This document shows, piece after piece, positions 35,946-46,029 of a DNA stretch of 64,000 nt. The translations under genes and the position numbers were made by a program. Position 1 is the stretch's first letter; every line of letters starts with the position of its first letter. The notes beneath the pieces were generated by a model. The model made no database searches and was not told the origin of the DNA. It was given only the letters and a program-made list of their open reading frames with translations. Origin of the DNA: Mactra quadrangularis. Its lineage: Eukaryota > Mollusca > Bivalvia > Venerida > Mactridae. The DNA is taken from NCBI GenBank assembly GCA_025267735.1, contig CM046298.1:27287866-27351865 (forward strand), read 5' to 3'.

Positions 35946-36137
35946 TGTTCTAGTTTTTAAATTATCATCACATTTATTTGATAATTACAAAAAAATGATA
36001 TAACTGCTGTGACCAGCTATGAAATGGCTTGAAGTTGTCAGGTAAGTTGTCCTGTGTACGAACCACTGAACCACTATATTATAGTCACAGTAAGTATGTT
36101 CAGTACTACATGTATCAGAGAATACGAATTTACAAAA

Positions 36138-36193
36138 GCCATTCGGAAAACCTCGACCATCCATTGAATAAATGGCCGATGAGTTCCGAATGA
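36138..36193. repeat. CATTCGGA hairpin
   Basis: CATTCGGAAAACCTCGACCA followed by TCCATTGAATAAATGGCCGA and TGAGTTCCGAATG folds back on itself over about 25 bp. Same motif family as at 29783-30118. Confidence 0.7.
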
Positions 36194-36454
36194 ACTTATC
36201 CTGAGACAGCTCAACTTGTGCGTACAGACAACTCAATATGAAGTTCATCATGCTGAGAAGACATGAATTAATGAATAAAAAGCATACATTTTGGCTTAGT
36301 AGTATTGTTAATTAAGATTGACTATTTTATGAATGATCTATATTTTCAGTTGACCAACTTACTATTATAAAAAGACATTTGTGTTTTACAGTACAATTAT
36401 ACTTATCAATATTCACTTATTAATTAACGGCTGTTTTAAAATGGACAAGCAATT

Positions 36455-36824
36455 ATATGACTTTTGTCGGTTATCTTTCCCTGATAAAATCTGAAGCAAT
36501 CCAATTGGAAAGAAGGTCCATACAGTTGGAATCCGCGGATTTTATCATTGAATTTCCATGTAAGGATAACAAATATTTCATCTAATATCTTTCTTGTTAA
36601 TTACGACATTAACAGAAGTAATGAAATTTAAATAGTTCTTTACCCTAAAAATATTTAGCTTGTGTTTCAAACAAATTAAATTATTTACAAAAAGTTAATT
36701 AAGATTAAGTTTGGCAAATTGACATTCAAAAAAGCAAGGGTAAAATCCGAGTAATCCAACAAATAGGACCTACCTATTTAAAGAGTATACATGGGGAAAT
36801 AACTGACTTAAGTCCCTAATTGAT
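36455..36824. mobile_element. MITE copy 3 (AGGGACTTAG family)
   Basis: It has the inner inverted repeat (GATAAAATCTGAAGCAATCC against GGAATCCGCGGATTTTATC), the CAAACAAATTAAAT and TTTGGCAAATTGACATTCAA blocks, and the right end GAAATAACTGACTTAAGTCC followed by CT. Confidence 0.7.
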
Positions 36825-36945
36825 TGTAAAACAAAATCGGACTCTACAATCTGAAAATTTTGTATGTCTGGAATAAAATTATCAAAGTAATTTTAAACAT
36901 AACAATTATGACCACTTGTGAGAAAATGGTTATTTAAAGTTTTCT

Positions 36946-37240
36946 ATTTTATATTTATTTATTTATTGGAGTTAACGCCGTATCAACACAATTTAGGTCA
37001 TTTCACGGCGTCCAGCGCACCTAACCTAGCTTTCCTGGACCATTGTCTATAACCAGTACTCACCTACCCTTCCACAAGACCGGAAACTTCTCCATATTGT
37101 CTAATCAATGGAGGATATCGACATTATTGTCAAATTTTCATGGAAGGGTATAACCTCCCCGGGTGGGATTCGAACCCGCACCTCCTCGGGCACGAGTATC
37201 CAAATCCCGACGCGCTACCAACTGCGCTATCGACCCGGGT
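36946..37240 (-). mobile_element. Complete tRNA-derived SINE, minus strand
   Basis: On the minus strand the head reads GGGTCGATAGCGCAGTTGGT with a pol III A box (TAGCGCAGTTGGTAGCG) and B box (GGTTCGAATCC). A CTCG-TGCC-CGAG arm suggests a Ser/Leu-type ancestor. The conserved body follows and the element ends in a TAAATAAATAAATA tail. The 13-bp duplication TTTAAAGTTTTCT at 36933-36945 and 37241-37253 shows LINE-type insertion. Confidence 0.92.
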
Positions 37241-37253
37241 TTTAAAGTTTTCT

Positions 37254-37595
37254 GAAGTTAAATGAATTATGATGCATTTTATTTAATCAGCAATACACTA
37301 CATAGGTTATCATTTGTTTGAGATGATTTTCCGAGCCTTTGTCATTTTCAAATCATTGTTATATACTTAAAATATCTTCACAACATGCAATACTACATGT
37401 ACTTTTTTAAGCAACTTAGTATTTACAGATGATTTTAATTATATCAACAACAATGTATTTATATTTAGTACGGGTTCAGTTGTCTGCTGGTTGATTGGTC
37501 CCTGGATTGAGTTGTCTTTACAGATAGGATGAGTTGTCCCTTCTTTGGGTAGGGTTAGGGTTGATCACAGGTTGAATTGTACGTGGTCCGCCACT
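37254..37595. other. Intergenic DNA, no gene seen
   Basis: AT-rich at first, then a G/T-rich stretch with a single GGGTTAGGGTT phrase; too short to be telomeric sequence. Confidence 0.4.
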
Positions 37596-38015
37596 CCTGT
37601 CTGTTCTAAGGGGCAGTGGAGATTTGAATTATGCCAGTAGGTAGAATTCCTATCAGACGCTACAGTAGCCGGATTGGTTCAGTTCTGAGCTCTGAAGCAG
37701 TCTGGAAACTCACTTTCTACCTTTGATCTGACTTATCTATCTTTATACTATTGCTCTATCAATACCTTTTTCAAATACATTTTGCTTTGCTGCTACCAAG
37801 CTTTAATTGCCTAATAGACTAAGGTAGCGTCAACTATATAAAAAGTAGATGTAGTTTTGTGCTGATGAAGTGAAATGTTTCACGAGTTACCTGCTAAAAC
37901 AAATAAAATAACCAAAATTTACCTTTCAGTGTCTGTAGATTTCCTATTTTATCAGTACATGATACACAGATATCCAGAATATTCCTGAAAAAAAGACACA
38001 CATCATGATTAAAAA
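37596..38015. repeat. Dispersed repeat, copy A
   Basis: It aligns with about 45235-45655: GGGCA.T..AG.TTTGA..TATGCC, GCAGTCTG.AAACT, CTTTGATCT.ACT, AAAACAAATAAAAT.AC.AAA and ATCAGTACA..A.ACACA. Diverged; no end motif or coding frame identified. Confidence 0.65.
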
Positions 38016-38109
38016 CAATTTTGTTTTATAAATAGACAACGTATAATTTAAAAGCTGTTCTGATTAAATCTCTATAATATTTTACTTGTTCAAACGTCTT
38101 AACGCTATA

Positions 38110-38397
38110 TTTATTTATTTATAGGAGTTAACGCCGTATCAACACAATTTAGGTCATTTCACGGCGTCCAGCGCACCTAACCTAGCTTTCCTGGACCATT
38201 GTCTATAACCAGTACTCACCTACCCTTCCACAAGGCCGGAAACTTCTCCATTTTTATCTAATCAATGGAGGAAAATCGACATTATTGTCAAATTTTCATG
38301 GAAGGGTATAACCTCCCGGGTAGGATTCGAACCCGCACCCCCTCGGGCACGAGTATCCAAATCCCGGCGCGCTACCAACTGCGCTATAGACCCGGGT
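38110..38397 (-). mobile_element. Complete tRNA-derived SINE, minus strand
   Basis: Near-identical in structure to 36946-37240, with A and B boxes intact and a TAAATAAATA tail. The 13-bp duplication TCTTAACGCTATA at 38097-38109 and 38398-38410 gives exact ends. Confidence 0.92.
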
Positions 38398-38410
38398 TCT
38401 TAACGCTATA

Positions 38411-39303
38411 AATGGTTCATGATATGCGAGGTTGGAGACTAAATAGACGCTGATTTGCAACTATGTAGATATAAACATTAATTACAAAATATGCACTAGT
38501 TTATTGGCAAATCACAGTCAATAAGAAATGCGGGCTTGTATCCTTGTAAAGAGTGTATTATCTTGTTCATAGCCTCCAAAAGTTGTTGACAAAAAACCTG
38601 TTTTTGAATAAATAAATTCACTTTTACTCATGACAACAGAAACAAATAGTCATCTTAGAATAATCCTATATCAATATTAAATAGCCACAATATGTTTCAA
38701 ACTCTGTGACAAAAGTCAGCGGGTTTTACAGTAAAAAATAACATGCAGTATACATCTGTTCATTTGACCAAATTAACTCAATTTTTTTTAGGGGGGGGGT
38801 TAAGTTCTAAATACCCTTTTTATACAGGCACAACTGTAAGTAATTAAATTAAAAAGGCCCATATAGAATGCTGTGGTATTTAGGTTAGATGTCTAATGTA
38901 CGAACCACTGGCCAAGTGGAGTTAAGTCGCACACATATCGGAGATTACCAATCCATCATTGCCAAAATCATGGATTTGGTATTTGTATATTTTATTCGAC
39001 AGTCAGTGGCGCCTACATTAATCGATACTTTAAACACCTACTTCATTGTTTTGTACTGACAATCGATGAAAGTGATACCCATATCTATGAAACGGGATTT
39101 TCGAGCTAATATTAAGTATTAAAATCAGCCAGGTTAATATATATATCACTGACTGATGAATAAATTTAAAACTACTATGACTTAATATTTCATATACTTC
39201 CATGAAACATACTTTTACATATATCTCCATAATCGAGCATCAAATGTTTAACTTGCAATAGAATAATTGATGCGTAAGCACAAAACTAGACTGCATCCGT
39301 CTT
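38411..39303. other. AT-rich intergenic DNA, no gene seen
   Basis: A run of nine G at about 38789 interrupts AT-rich sequence. Nothing else is supported. Confidence 0.4.
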
Positions 39304-39987
39304 TTAAGGTTCTGGAACTGTAATGGTGACCTTCCACAATCTTTATTACGATATTGTTTCTTGAATCTATACTATTAAAGACATTGAATGGTGAATTTTT
39401 AGGGAATTTACCATTTGTAACTTAAGTTATGTGCATTTTTATAACATGACCCTTGATTTTCGAAGAGGTCGTAAATTGTGCCGTGACAAAAATGAAAAAA
39501 CAGTTGTTTTTTTCAAATTCTGTAGTTTTATATTCACATTTTAATCAATTTTCCTGTTACACAATCATATCATGATAATCCAGGACAATCAGATTACACT
39601 TTGGACAAATACTTATAAAAATATAGTGCTTTATATACATGTACCCCCCGAGCAAAAATCCGAGTTTTTGAGAGTGTTCAAAAAATTACTCTATATTTAA
39701 AAGCTTATATCTCAAGTCTAGTGTTAATTAGACACATGCAACCAGTTTTAAAATTTTCTGCAGTCTTTTCTGCCCATGATATGAAATATTAAAGAAAGTT
39801 AACCGTTTCTAAAAATTTTTATAAGAATCTGTATAAGATGAAACTGCAAGAGAATTTATAGCGAAGAAAATACGTCAAAATGGTAAATTACAGATAATAC
39901 TCTTTTATTGAAATTTATCATCTAAATATGTACTGGATATAGAAATATGAATGTAGAACTCTGGATTACCATATAAAACCTTTTCTT

Positions 39988-40653
39988 TCATGCTTTACGA
40001 TGAAATGCTGTGTTATACGATGAAAATAAACGATGAAAATATCGGTTTATATTTTCACTACGGTGAAAATATAAAAAATGACGGACTACTTTTTTCAAGG
40101 GAGACAGACAAGCTAGAGCTTTTTCAAACATCATATAAGCGAGTTCAATGGTGACAAATGCATTAGTTGATGCTAAAGCAGGAGATGATATAAACAAATC
40201 CAACATATCCTGTTGCTAACTAATTTTTAAAACGAAAGTCTACAAATTTAGTCGACACAGCTCAGTCCAGATTACACGGCAATCACGCGACTGCATAATG
40301 GAGATTTTTTGTACATAATTGGGGTCAAATGCGAGAGTTTCGCGCTTTTAATGAATAGTCTGATACAGGTTTTCATGAGAAAATTCATTACAAATCTTAG
40401 AATAACTTACGTCACCATTCAAATCCAGCGAGGAAAAACTCAAACATGTCTGAACGTTGACTGTATCAAAGCTGCATCGTGTGCATTGCCATTGGATTCC
40501 ATTCGTTGATTCATTTGACGAATATCCAGTCATTATACGGTAAATACAAAGGTTGGCTAGTATAAATCCAAGCCAATCTGTGCATAAATTAGATATAATG
40601 AACTGGCTAAAAATCATCGGCTTTCTTGAGTCTTCGCCATTTTGACAAATCAA
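39988..40653 (-). pseudogene. Possible two-exon gene fragment, unrecognised
   Basis: On the minus strand an open exon runs from an ATG at 40653 to a good donor (GGTGAC|GTAAGT, last exon base 40411). An acceptor TTAGCAACAG|GAT opens a second exon at 40209, which stays open to a stop at 39988. The two exons join in phase 0 and in frame, giving about 155 residues with a CTRCSF motif in exon 1 and a hydrophobic stretch in exon 2. The stop falls at the edge of the insertion, so the gene is probably truncated. I do not recognise the product. It may be a captured host fragment or a chance pairing of frames. Confidence 0.35.
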
Positions 40654-41329
40654 TGAAACATCCCTTCAGCGCGTAGATCTAGATTCTATGTGTTTCCTTA
40701 CATTATCCTTATATCCATATCATAATTGTGAAACATGTACTTTCCAGTCGCTTGATAATATCGTTTAAATCCTTCCGTTTAACCGCGTAATATGACATCA
40801 CAATAAAAACTGTATTGATTTAAAATTCGCGTAGACCAACTCAGACGTAAACACATTTACCTTGACATTGACTGTTCATGCAGTACACATTTGTCTCCTT
40901 CCGCGTGAGGAAACTGTTACACGATTTTCGAGTTTAAAATTGTTTTCCCTCATACTTCTTTAATGTAACAAACATGGATTAATTAAATTTGGATGGGTAG
41001 TGTCTTAAGAAATGAACGATTATATTACAATAAATTATGCACACTGGAACTACTTATTTTCGCTCTATCACATTAATAATGAGTCATACGGTCTGTCCAT
41101 GAACTGGCACAGGTAGATCTAGATAGTCTTGCATCATTTTTCAGGTGAACAGCATGAAAGAAACAGAAAATTCGCCGATTTCGGTGTAAGATCGATTTAT
41201 ATTTCACCTTGTGAGCTCAGAAAATGACATTTTCACTCGTGGCTACGCCACTCGTGAAAATATGTTTTCTAAGCTCACTCGGTGAAATATAAATCGATCT
41301 TACACCAAAATTGGCGAATATCCTCTATC
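39989..41329 (-). mobile_element. Insertion in the left palindrome arm, about 1.34 kb
   Basis: The right arm is continuous across this point (its plus strand reads CAGTAAAAAGATTTTCATATG near 43660-43681). The left arm is broken between ACCTTTTCTTT and CTCTTTACTGATTTTTGCTG. A TCTTT at 39984-39988 and 41330-41334 may be the target duplication. It contains a possible two-exon gene fragment and a strong hairpin near the right end. Confidence 0.65.
41170..41326. repeat. Strong hairpin, about 70-bp arms
   Basis: AATTCGCCGATTTCGGTGTA, GATCGATTTATATTTCACC and GAGCTCAGAAAATG pair with their inverse copies on the other side of the loop CTCGTGGCTACGCCACTCG. Very few mismatches. It lies at the right end of the insertion. 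Confidence 0.85.
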
Positions 41330-41537
41330 TCTTTACTGATTTTTGCTGGTTTGAGGGAAATATTATAGAAACTTACAACTTAACACGTTTTTCGTAAAAA
41401 ATTCTTACTAGTTAGACATAACGGAGTCAAACACTTTTTGTATTAGAGACTCATCCCAGTTTTGACTCATAAACACATTTAAAAGTCCATTCTGACCAGC
41501 CAGAGAAATATCAGAAGAAGTTAAGCAGGCTTGTTAA

Positions 41538-42079
41538 CCCTTTACTGGTTGCGACATGTGTGAAAAGTAGCCATTTTTTCACCATTACGCGCAAGGGCTA
41601 TTTCAAGAGGCTCTAATTTCATTACTAATTATCATACAGATATGCAACTTAGCCAAGTTATTACCTGGGTAAATGTCTTTCAGAAAAACCAAGTTGAGCC
41701 CCGATCCCCGTTACCATGGCAACGCTGGGGCGGAGCAAAAACGGCAAAAAATGCAATTTTCGCTCTTTTTCCGCCCCACATTTGCGTTTCAAACAGTAAT
41801 ATTTTCCAAAATGGAGGTCTAAAGTGCCAGGTCTTTTCAGATACTGAAAACGTGTTTTCTTATCAGCATTTGGCGCCATTTTTCTGCACTTCATGACCCC
41901 GATTTTTTTTCTGGCGAGGGAGGAGCGCGAAAAAAAGCTCATTTTTTTGGAGACAACTATCTCCTTAAGTGAAATTCACTTATTCCAGTTTAAAAAACAT
42001 AATTTTCAAGGCTGTGGCAGCCATTTTGGAGGGGGGGGGTGTCTAGACACGTAAGAATGCGGGATTGAGCGGTTAAGGG
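41538..42079. mobile_element. piggyBac-type MITE
   Basis: 542 bp between TTAA at 41534-41537 and 42080-42083. The ends CCCTTTACTGGTTG and (inverse) CCCTTAACCGCTC are imperfect TIRs of the CCCTT type known from piggyBac elements. The right palindrome arm reads AGGATAAGGTTTAACAAGCC (from 43442), an empty site with one TTAA. Frames over it (41642-41896, 41661-41942) show no conserved domain. Confidence 0.85.
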
Positions 42080-42546
42080 TTAAACCTTATCCTGTCGTGT
42101 TTTCTGCAATAGTTTTGCATACACATTTTGACACCAGACTTAGTAATGTTGGCATAGTTTTAGCCTTAGCTTTCAAATTATGCTGATAATTGTATTATTT
42201 ACTTTTTAAAAGACAGAAAATTACAACGATATTGTCTTCATATGCCTCACATGGGCGGATCCAGCGGGGGGTCAGGGGGTCTGCCCCCCCCCCTAGAATT
42301 TAGAAAATGTACATGTCCATTAGTGTATTTCTTGCTTGAAAGTAATTTTTAAGTAATATGAAGCAAATTTTCTCGGTGCTTAAACGTATGTAAATTGGTT
42401 ATGTAGTTTTTATTATCAATATGTTGCTTTTTTCTGCAAATTGTGTATGTGGTTGCGGTTCGAGGTTTGGACCCCCCCCTAGAAAAGTTCGGACCCCCTA
42501 GAAAAGTTCGGACCCCCCTAGAAAAGTTCGGACCCCCTAACCTTAA

Positions 42547-42964
42547 GGTTCTGGAACTGTAACTAACTTCGGTAAACTTCGACACTCGGTATAAGCCGGT
42601 TTTACCCGAAAAGCTATCGTCGTCAAGTTTTGTAATTGCTATTTTTAGTAATTTTCACCTCGCGACCCGATTTTTCCATGACGTCATAGCGTAACACATT
42701 TTCCGAACATGGCGAAACTATAGAAGCTAGACAGCGTGATCGTCGAGGTCTTTATTGTAAAAGTAATGGTTTATCGGCAAAACAATGTTACGTCGTATAA
42801 GATCATAACTAGTGGGTTAATTCTGTGTATGCAGGTGTAAAATGCACTGTTTTATCTTGTATTTGCGAATTAAATTTGTCATCACAACCGCTAGAAGATA
42901 TCATCTCAAATACAAATACTATGACGCACCATCGCCATATTCAGCAATTTTGTTAGAATATAGT
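42547..42964. other. Central spacer of the palindrome
   Basis: A unique, more CpG-rich stretch with no partner in the other arm (for example CATGACGTCATAGCG near 42678, a CRE-like TGACGTCA, and CGAACATGGCGAAAC). It could be a promoter, but no gene is seen. Confidence 0.4.
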
Positions 42965-44320
42965 GAGACAGGGGCGGATCCAAGATTTTTTTCGGGGGGG
43001 GGGGGTCCGAACTTTTCTAGGGGGGGGGGTTCGAACTTTTCTAGGGGGAGGGGCATTCAAAACCTCGAACCACAACCACATTACACTTATTTTGCAGAAA
43101 AAAATGCATCATATTGATAATAAAAACTACATAACCATTAAATGTACGTTAAGCACCGAGAAAAATTGCTTCATACTACTCATAAATTACTTTCAAGCAA
43201 GAAATACACTAATTGACATGTACATTTTCTAAATTCTTGGGGGGGGCAGACCCCTGAACCCCTCCACCACTGGAACCACCCATGTGAGGCATATGAGGAC
43301 AATATCGTTGTACTTTTCTGTCTTTTTAAAAAGTAAATGATACAATAACCAGCATTATTTGAAAGCTAAGGCTAAACATATGCTAACATTACTAAGTCTG
43401 GTGTCAAAATGTATATGCAAAACTATTGTAGAAAACAAGGCAGGATAAGGTTTAACAAGCCGGCTTCACTTCCTCTGATATTTCTCTGGCTGGTCAGAAT
43501 GGTCTTTTAAATGTGTTAATGAGTCAAATCTGTGATAGTCAACCAAGAGTCTCTAATACAAACAGTGTTTTACTCCGTTATGCCTAACTAGTCAGAGTGT
43601 TTTACAAGAAAACGTGTTAAGTTGTAAGTTTCTAATATTTCCCTCAAACCAGCCAAAATCAGTAAAAAGATTTTCATATGATAATTCAGTGTTCTACATT
43701 CATATTTCTATATCCAGTACCAATTTAGATGATATATTTCAATAAAAGAGTATTATCTGTAATTGACCATTTTGACGTAATTTTTTGCTATAAATTCTCA
43801 TTTATTTCATTATAGTAATCTTATACAGATTCTTACAAAAAAAATTAGAAACGGTAAAATTTCTTTAATATTTAATAGCATGAGCAGAAAAGACTGCAGA
43901 GCAGAAAATTTTAAAACTGGTTGCATGTGTCTAACTAACTTTTAACTTGAGATATTAGCTTTTAAAGATAGAGTAATTTTTTGAACACTCTCAAAAACTC
44001 GAATTTTTGCTTGGGGGTACATGTATACGAAGCACTATATTTTTATAAGTATTTGTCCAAAATGTAATCTGATTGTTCTGGATTACCATGAAATTATTGT
44101 GTAACAGGAAAATTGATGAAAATGTGAATATAAAATTTACGTCTCTTCGAAAATCAATGGCCACGTTATAAAAATGCACATAACTTAAGTTACGAACGGT
44201 AAACTCCCCTAAAAATTCACCATTCAATGTCTTTAATAGTATAGATTCAAGAAACATTATCATAATAAAGATTGTTGAAGGTCACCATTACAGTTCCAGA
44301 ACCTTAATACAATTGTTTGT

Positions 44321-44602
44321 TTATATTGGGTTAAACGCCGTGTCAACACTTATGGGTCATTTTACGGCGTCCAGCGCATCATACCTAGCTTTCCTGGACC
44401 CTTGTCTATAACCAGTACTCACCTACCCTTCCACAAGGCCGGATACTTCTCCATATACCTTATTAATGGAGGAAAATTGACATAACTTTCAAATTTTTTT
44501 ATTGAAGGGTATAATCTCTCCGGGTGGGATTCGAACCCGTACCCCTCGGGACACAAGATTTCAAATCCCGGCGCGCTATTAACTGCGCTATCGATCCGGG
44601 TC
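44321..44602 (-). mobile_element. tRNA-derived SINE, minus strand, at the palindrome edge
   Basis: Same family as 36946-37240. The minus-strand head keeps A- and B-box traces (GATAGCGCAGTTAATAGCGC, GGTTCGAATCC). The imperfect flanks TTAATACAATTGT and TTATTACAAATTGT may be a decayed target duplication. Confidence 0.8.
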
Positions 44603-44603
44603 T

Positions 44604-44960
44604 TTTATTACAAATTGTGTCAACCTTCCAACACAATTTCTTTCTATCTAATATCAGAACTTGGAACCAACTACCAGCTGATACCAGCAGAGGCCCCTCA
44701 CTAGATACACTTCAAGCAATGGCTCCCTGAATTACAGTTACACGAATAATCTGTTATCCGTCCAGGGGGCAGGATCATTTTACATGAAGATAACAAAACC
44801 AGCACATATTGACAACTCAACCCACGGGCTCTTAACTCATACATTAATAATTAAGTAAGTTAAACCAGTTAACTAGTATTTTGATTTTAATTGTAAGTGT
44901 AATTAATTTTTGTATTATATGAATTATAACATCAATATCAAAAATTCTAAATGCACACTA
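44604..44960 (+). pseudogene. LINE 3' scrap: C-terminus of a reverse-transcriptase protein
   Basis: The frame to the stop at 44730 reads FFLSNIRTWNQLPADTSRGP then SLDTL. This is the typical C-terminal motif (FF-x-R-x-WN-x-LP ... SL-x-x-F/L) of CR1/jockey-like non-LTR retrotransposons. Only about 40 codons survive; an AT-rich tail follows. The upstream part was displaced by the SINE or lost. It is a remnant with no activity. Confidence 0.7.
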
Positions 44961-44973
44961 GTTTAACAGAGAA

Positions 44974-45190
44974 GCCGCGGCCATGGCGTAGTGGTTAGCA
45001 TGTCTCACTTCGAATCCGGAGATCGCGGGTTCGAGCCCGGTCGCGGTAGGTCATACCCTGATTCATGAGTTGTCGGCCTCGTGGCAGAGTAAATTAGTGC
45101 TGGTGATAGAAAAGTGTCCAGGAAACCTATAGCAGGAAGAGCTGGCCGTATTATACATATGACCTAAATATGTTAAATAGAATACAACTT
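44974..45190 (+). mobile_element. Second SINE family with tRNA-like head
   Basis: The head 44974-45048 has an A box (TGGCGTAGTGGTTAGCA) and B box (GGTTCGAGCCC), and the ends CCGCGGCC and GGTCGCGG pair as an acceptor stem. A body follows (GTCGGCCTCGTGGCAGAGTA, GTGTCCAGGAAACCTATAGC). The unusual anticodon arm and attached body argue against a functional tRNA. The head differs from the SINE at 36946. Confidence 0.8.
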
Positions 45191-45234
45191 CTTAAGGGAG
45201 TAAATAGAGATTACTTCACACATTTGTCTCCCTT

Positions 45235-45655
45235 TTGTATGGGGCAATAAAGGTTTGAGCTATGCCGATTAGTTGAATTGTTATAAGCCTTACGTTAACT
45301 GGATTATCCCAATCATTAGCTCTCGCAGCAGTCTGAAAACTTTTATTACCTTGCTTTGATCTAACTCGCCTATCTTTTTTCTTTATCTCTACCACTACAA
45401 TTACATATACATATTGCCATGCTACAACTCAAAACATTATGACGGAAATTTCTAACATAAAGAAATAGATGTACATGTACTTTTGCCCTGATCCATCAAA
45501 ATTTTTTAACGAACTACCTATTAAAACAAATAAAATTACAAAAATGTACCTTAAAATATCTGAAGATTTCCTTATCATATCAGTACACCAGACACAAAGA
45601 TCCAAAACTGTCCTGAGACAAAAACAAAACAAAACGATTAAAAGTCATTATTATA
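45235..45655. repeat. Dispersed repeat, copy B
   Basis: Aligns with 37596-38015; see that entry for shared blocks. Frames here on both strands are short and not conserved. Confidence 0.65.
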
Positions 45656-45659
45656 TAGA

Positions 45660-46010
45660 CACCTAAATAGCCTTATATGACGTCACCGGGTGACAATCCT
45701 TAATGTCACCCTCTGGACATTACCTATCGGCCCGCTTGACATCACATATCGGCCCGCTTAAAGCGATGGGAGACTATTGCGTTGGAGTTTGCTAATACCC
45801 GGACCCCAGTTTTTAGCCATTCGATATCAGTGACCTCCTTTGCGCAGACGCTTGCTTTTTACGAAACAACTACATGTAACTTGACGGTATAAAAATGTCC
45901 TCTAATTCAGAAGCAAAAACAACAAATAAAATCAAATGGGTTGTGTCTATTGAATTGTTTACAATTTCTGATTTTTGTTGTTCAGTATAATCCATTCTAC
46001 ATAATAACAA
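45660..46010 (+). repeat. Third copy of the dispersed repeat that hosts the transposon
   Basis: Reads TGACGTCACCGGGTGACAAT, CACCCTCTGGACAT, TGCGTTGGAGTTTGCTAATA and GCGCAGACGCTTGCTTTTTA, like 15477-15680 and 17637-17830. Its right end is replaced by the 18-bp minisatellite. Confidence 0.75.
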
Positions 46011-46029
46011 AATATGCAAACAACAATTT

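Larger units (their letters stand above)
39304..44307. mobile_element. Large interrupted palindromic element bounded by TTAA
   Basis: TTAAGGTTCTGGAACTGTAA at 39304 is mirrored at 44288-44307. From the ends inward, the left arm (39304-39988, 41330-41537 and 42080-42540) matches the inverse of 42965-44303. The left arm alone carries two insertions. The same end motif recurs at 42543 in plus orientation. TTAA at each end suggests a TTAA-targeting superfamily such as piggyBac or Kolobok. Inner arms carry two or three copies of CGGACCCCCTAGAAAAGTT. Frames such as 42349-42585 and 42842-43232 are repeat-derived. Confidence 0.78.

Noticed and set aside
37545..37565. Telomere-like GGGTTAGGGTT
   Set aside because: Fewer than two full TTAGGG units, with no array around it.
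42349..43232. Gly-rich frames (GGPNFSRG-like)
   Set aside because: They translate the CGGACCCCCTAGAAAAGTT direct repeat and G runs in the palindrome arms, on opposite strands in the two arms.
44974..45048. Functional tRNA gene
   Set aside because: Box A and box B are good, but the anticodon arm is irregular and a SINE body follows directly, so it is a SINE head.
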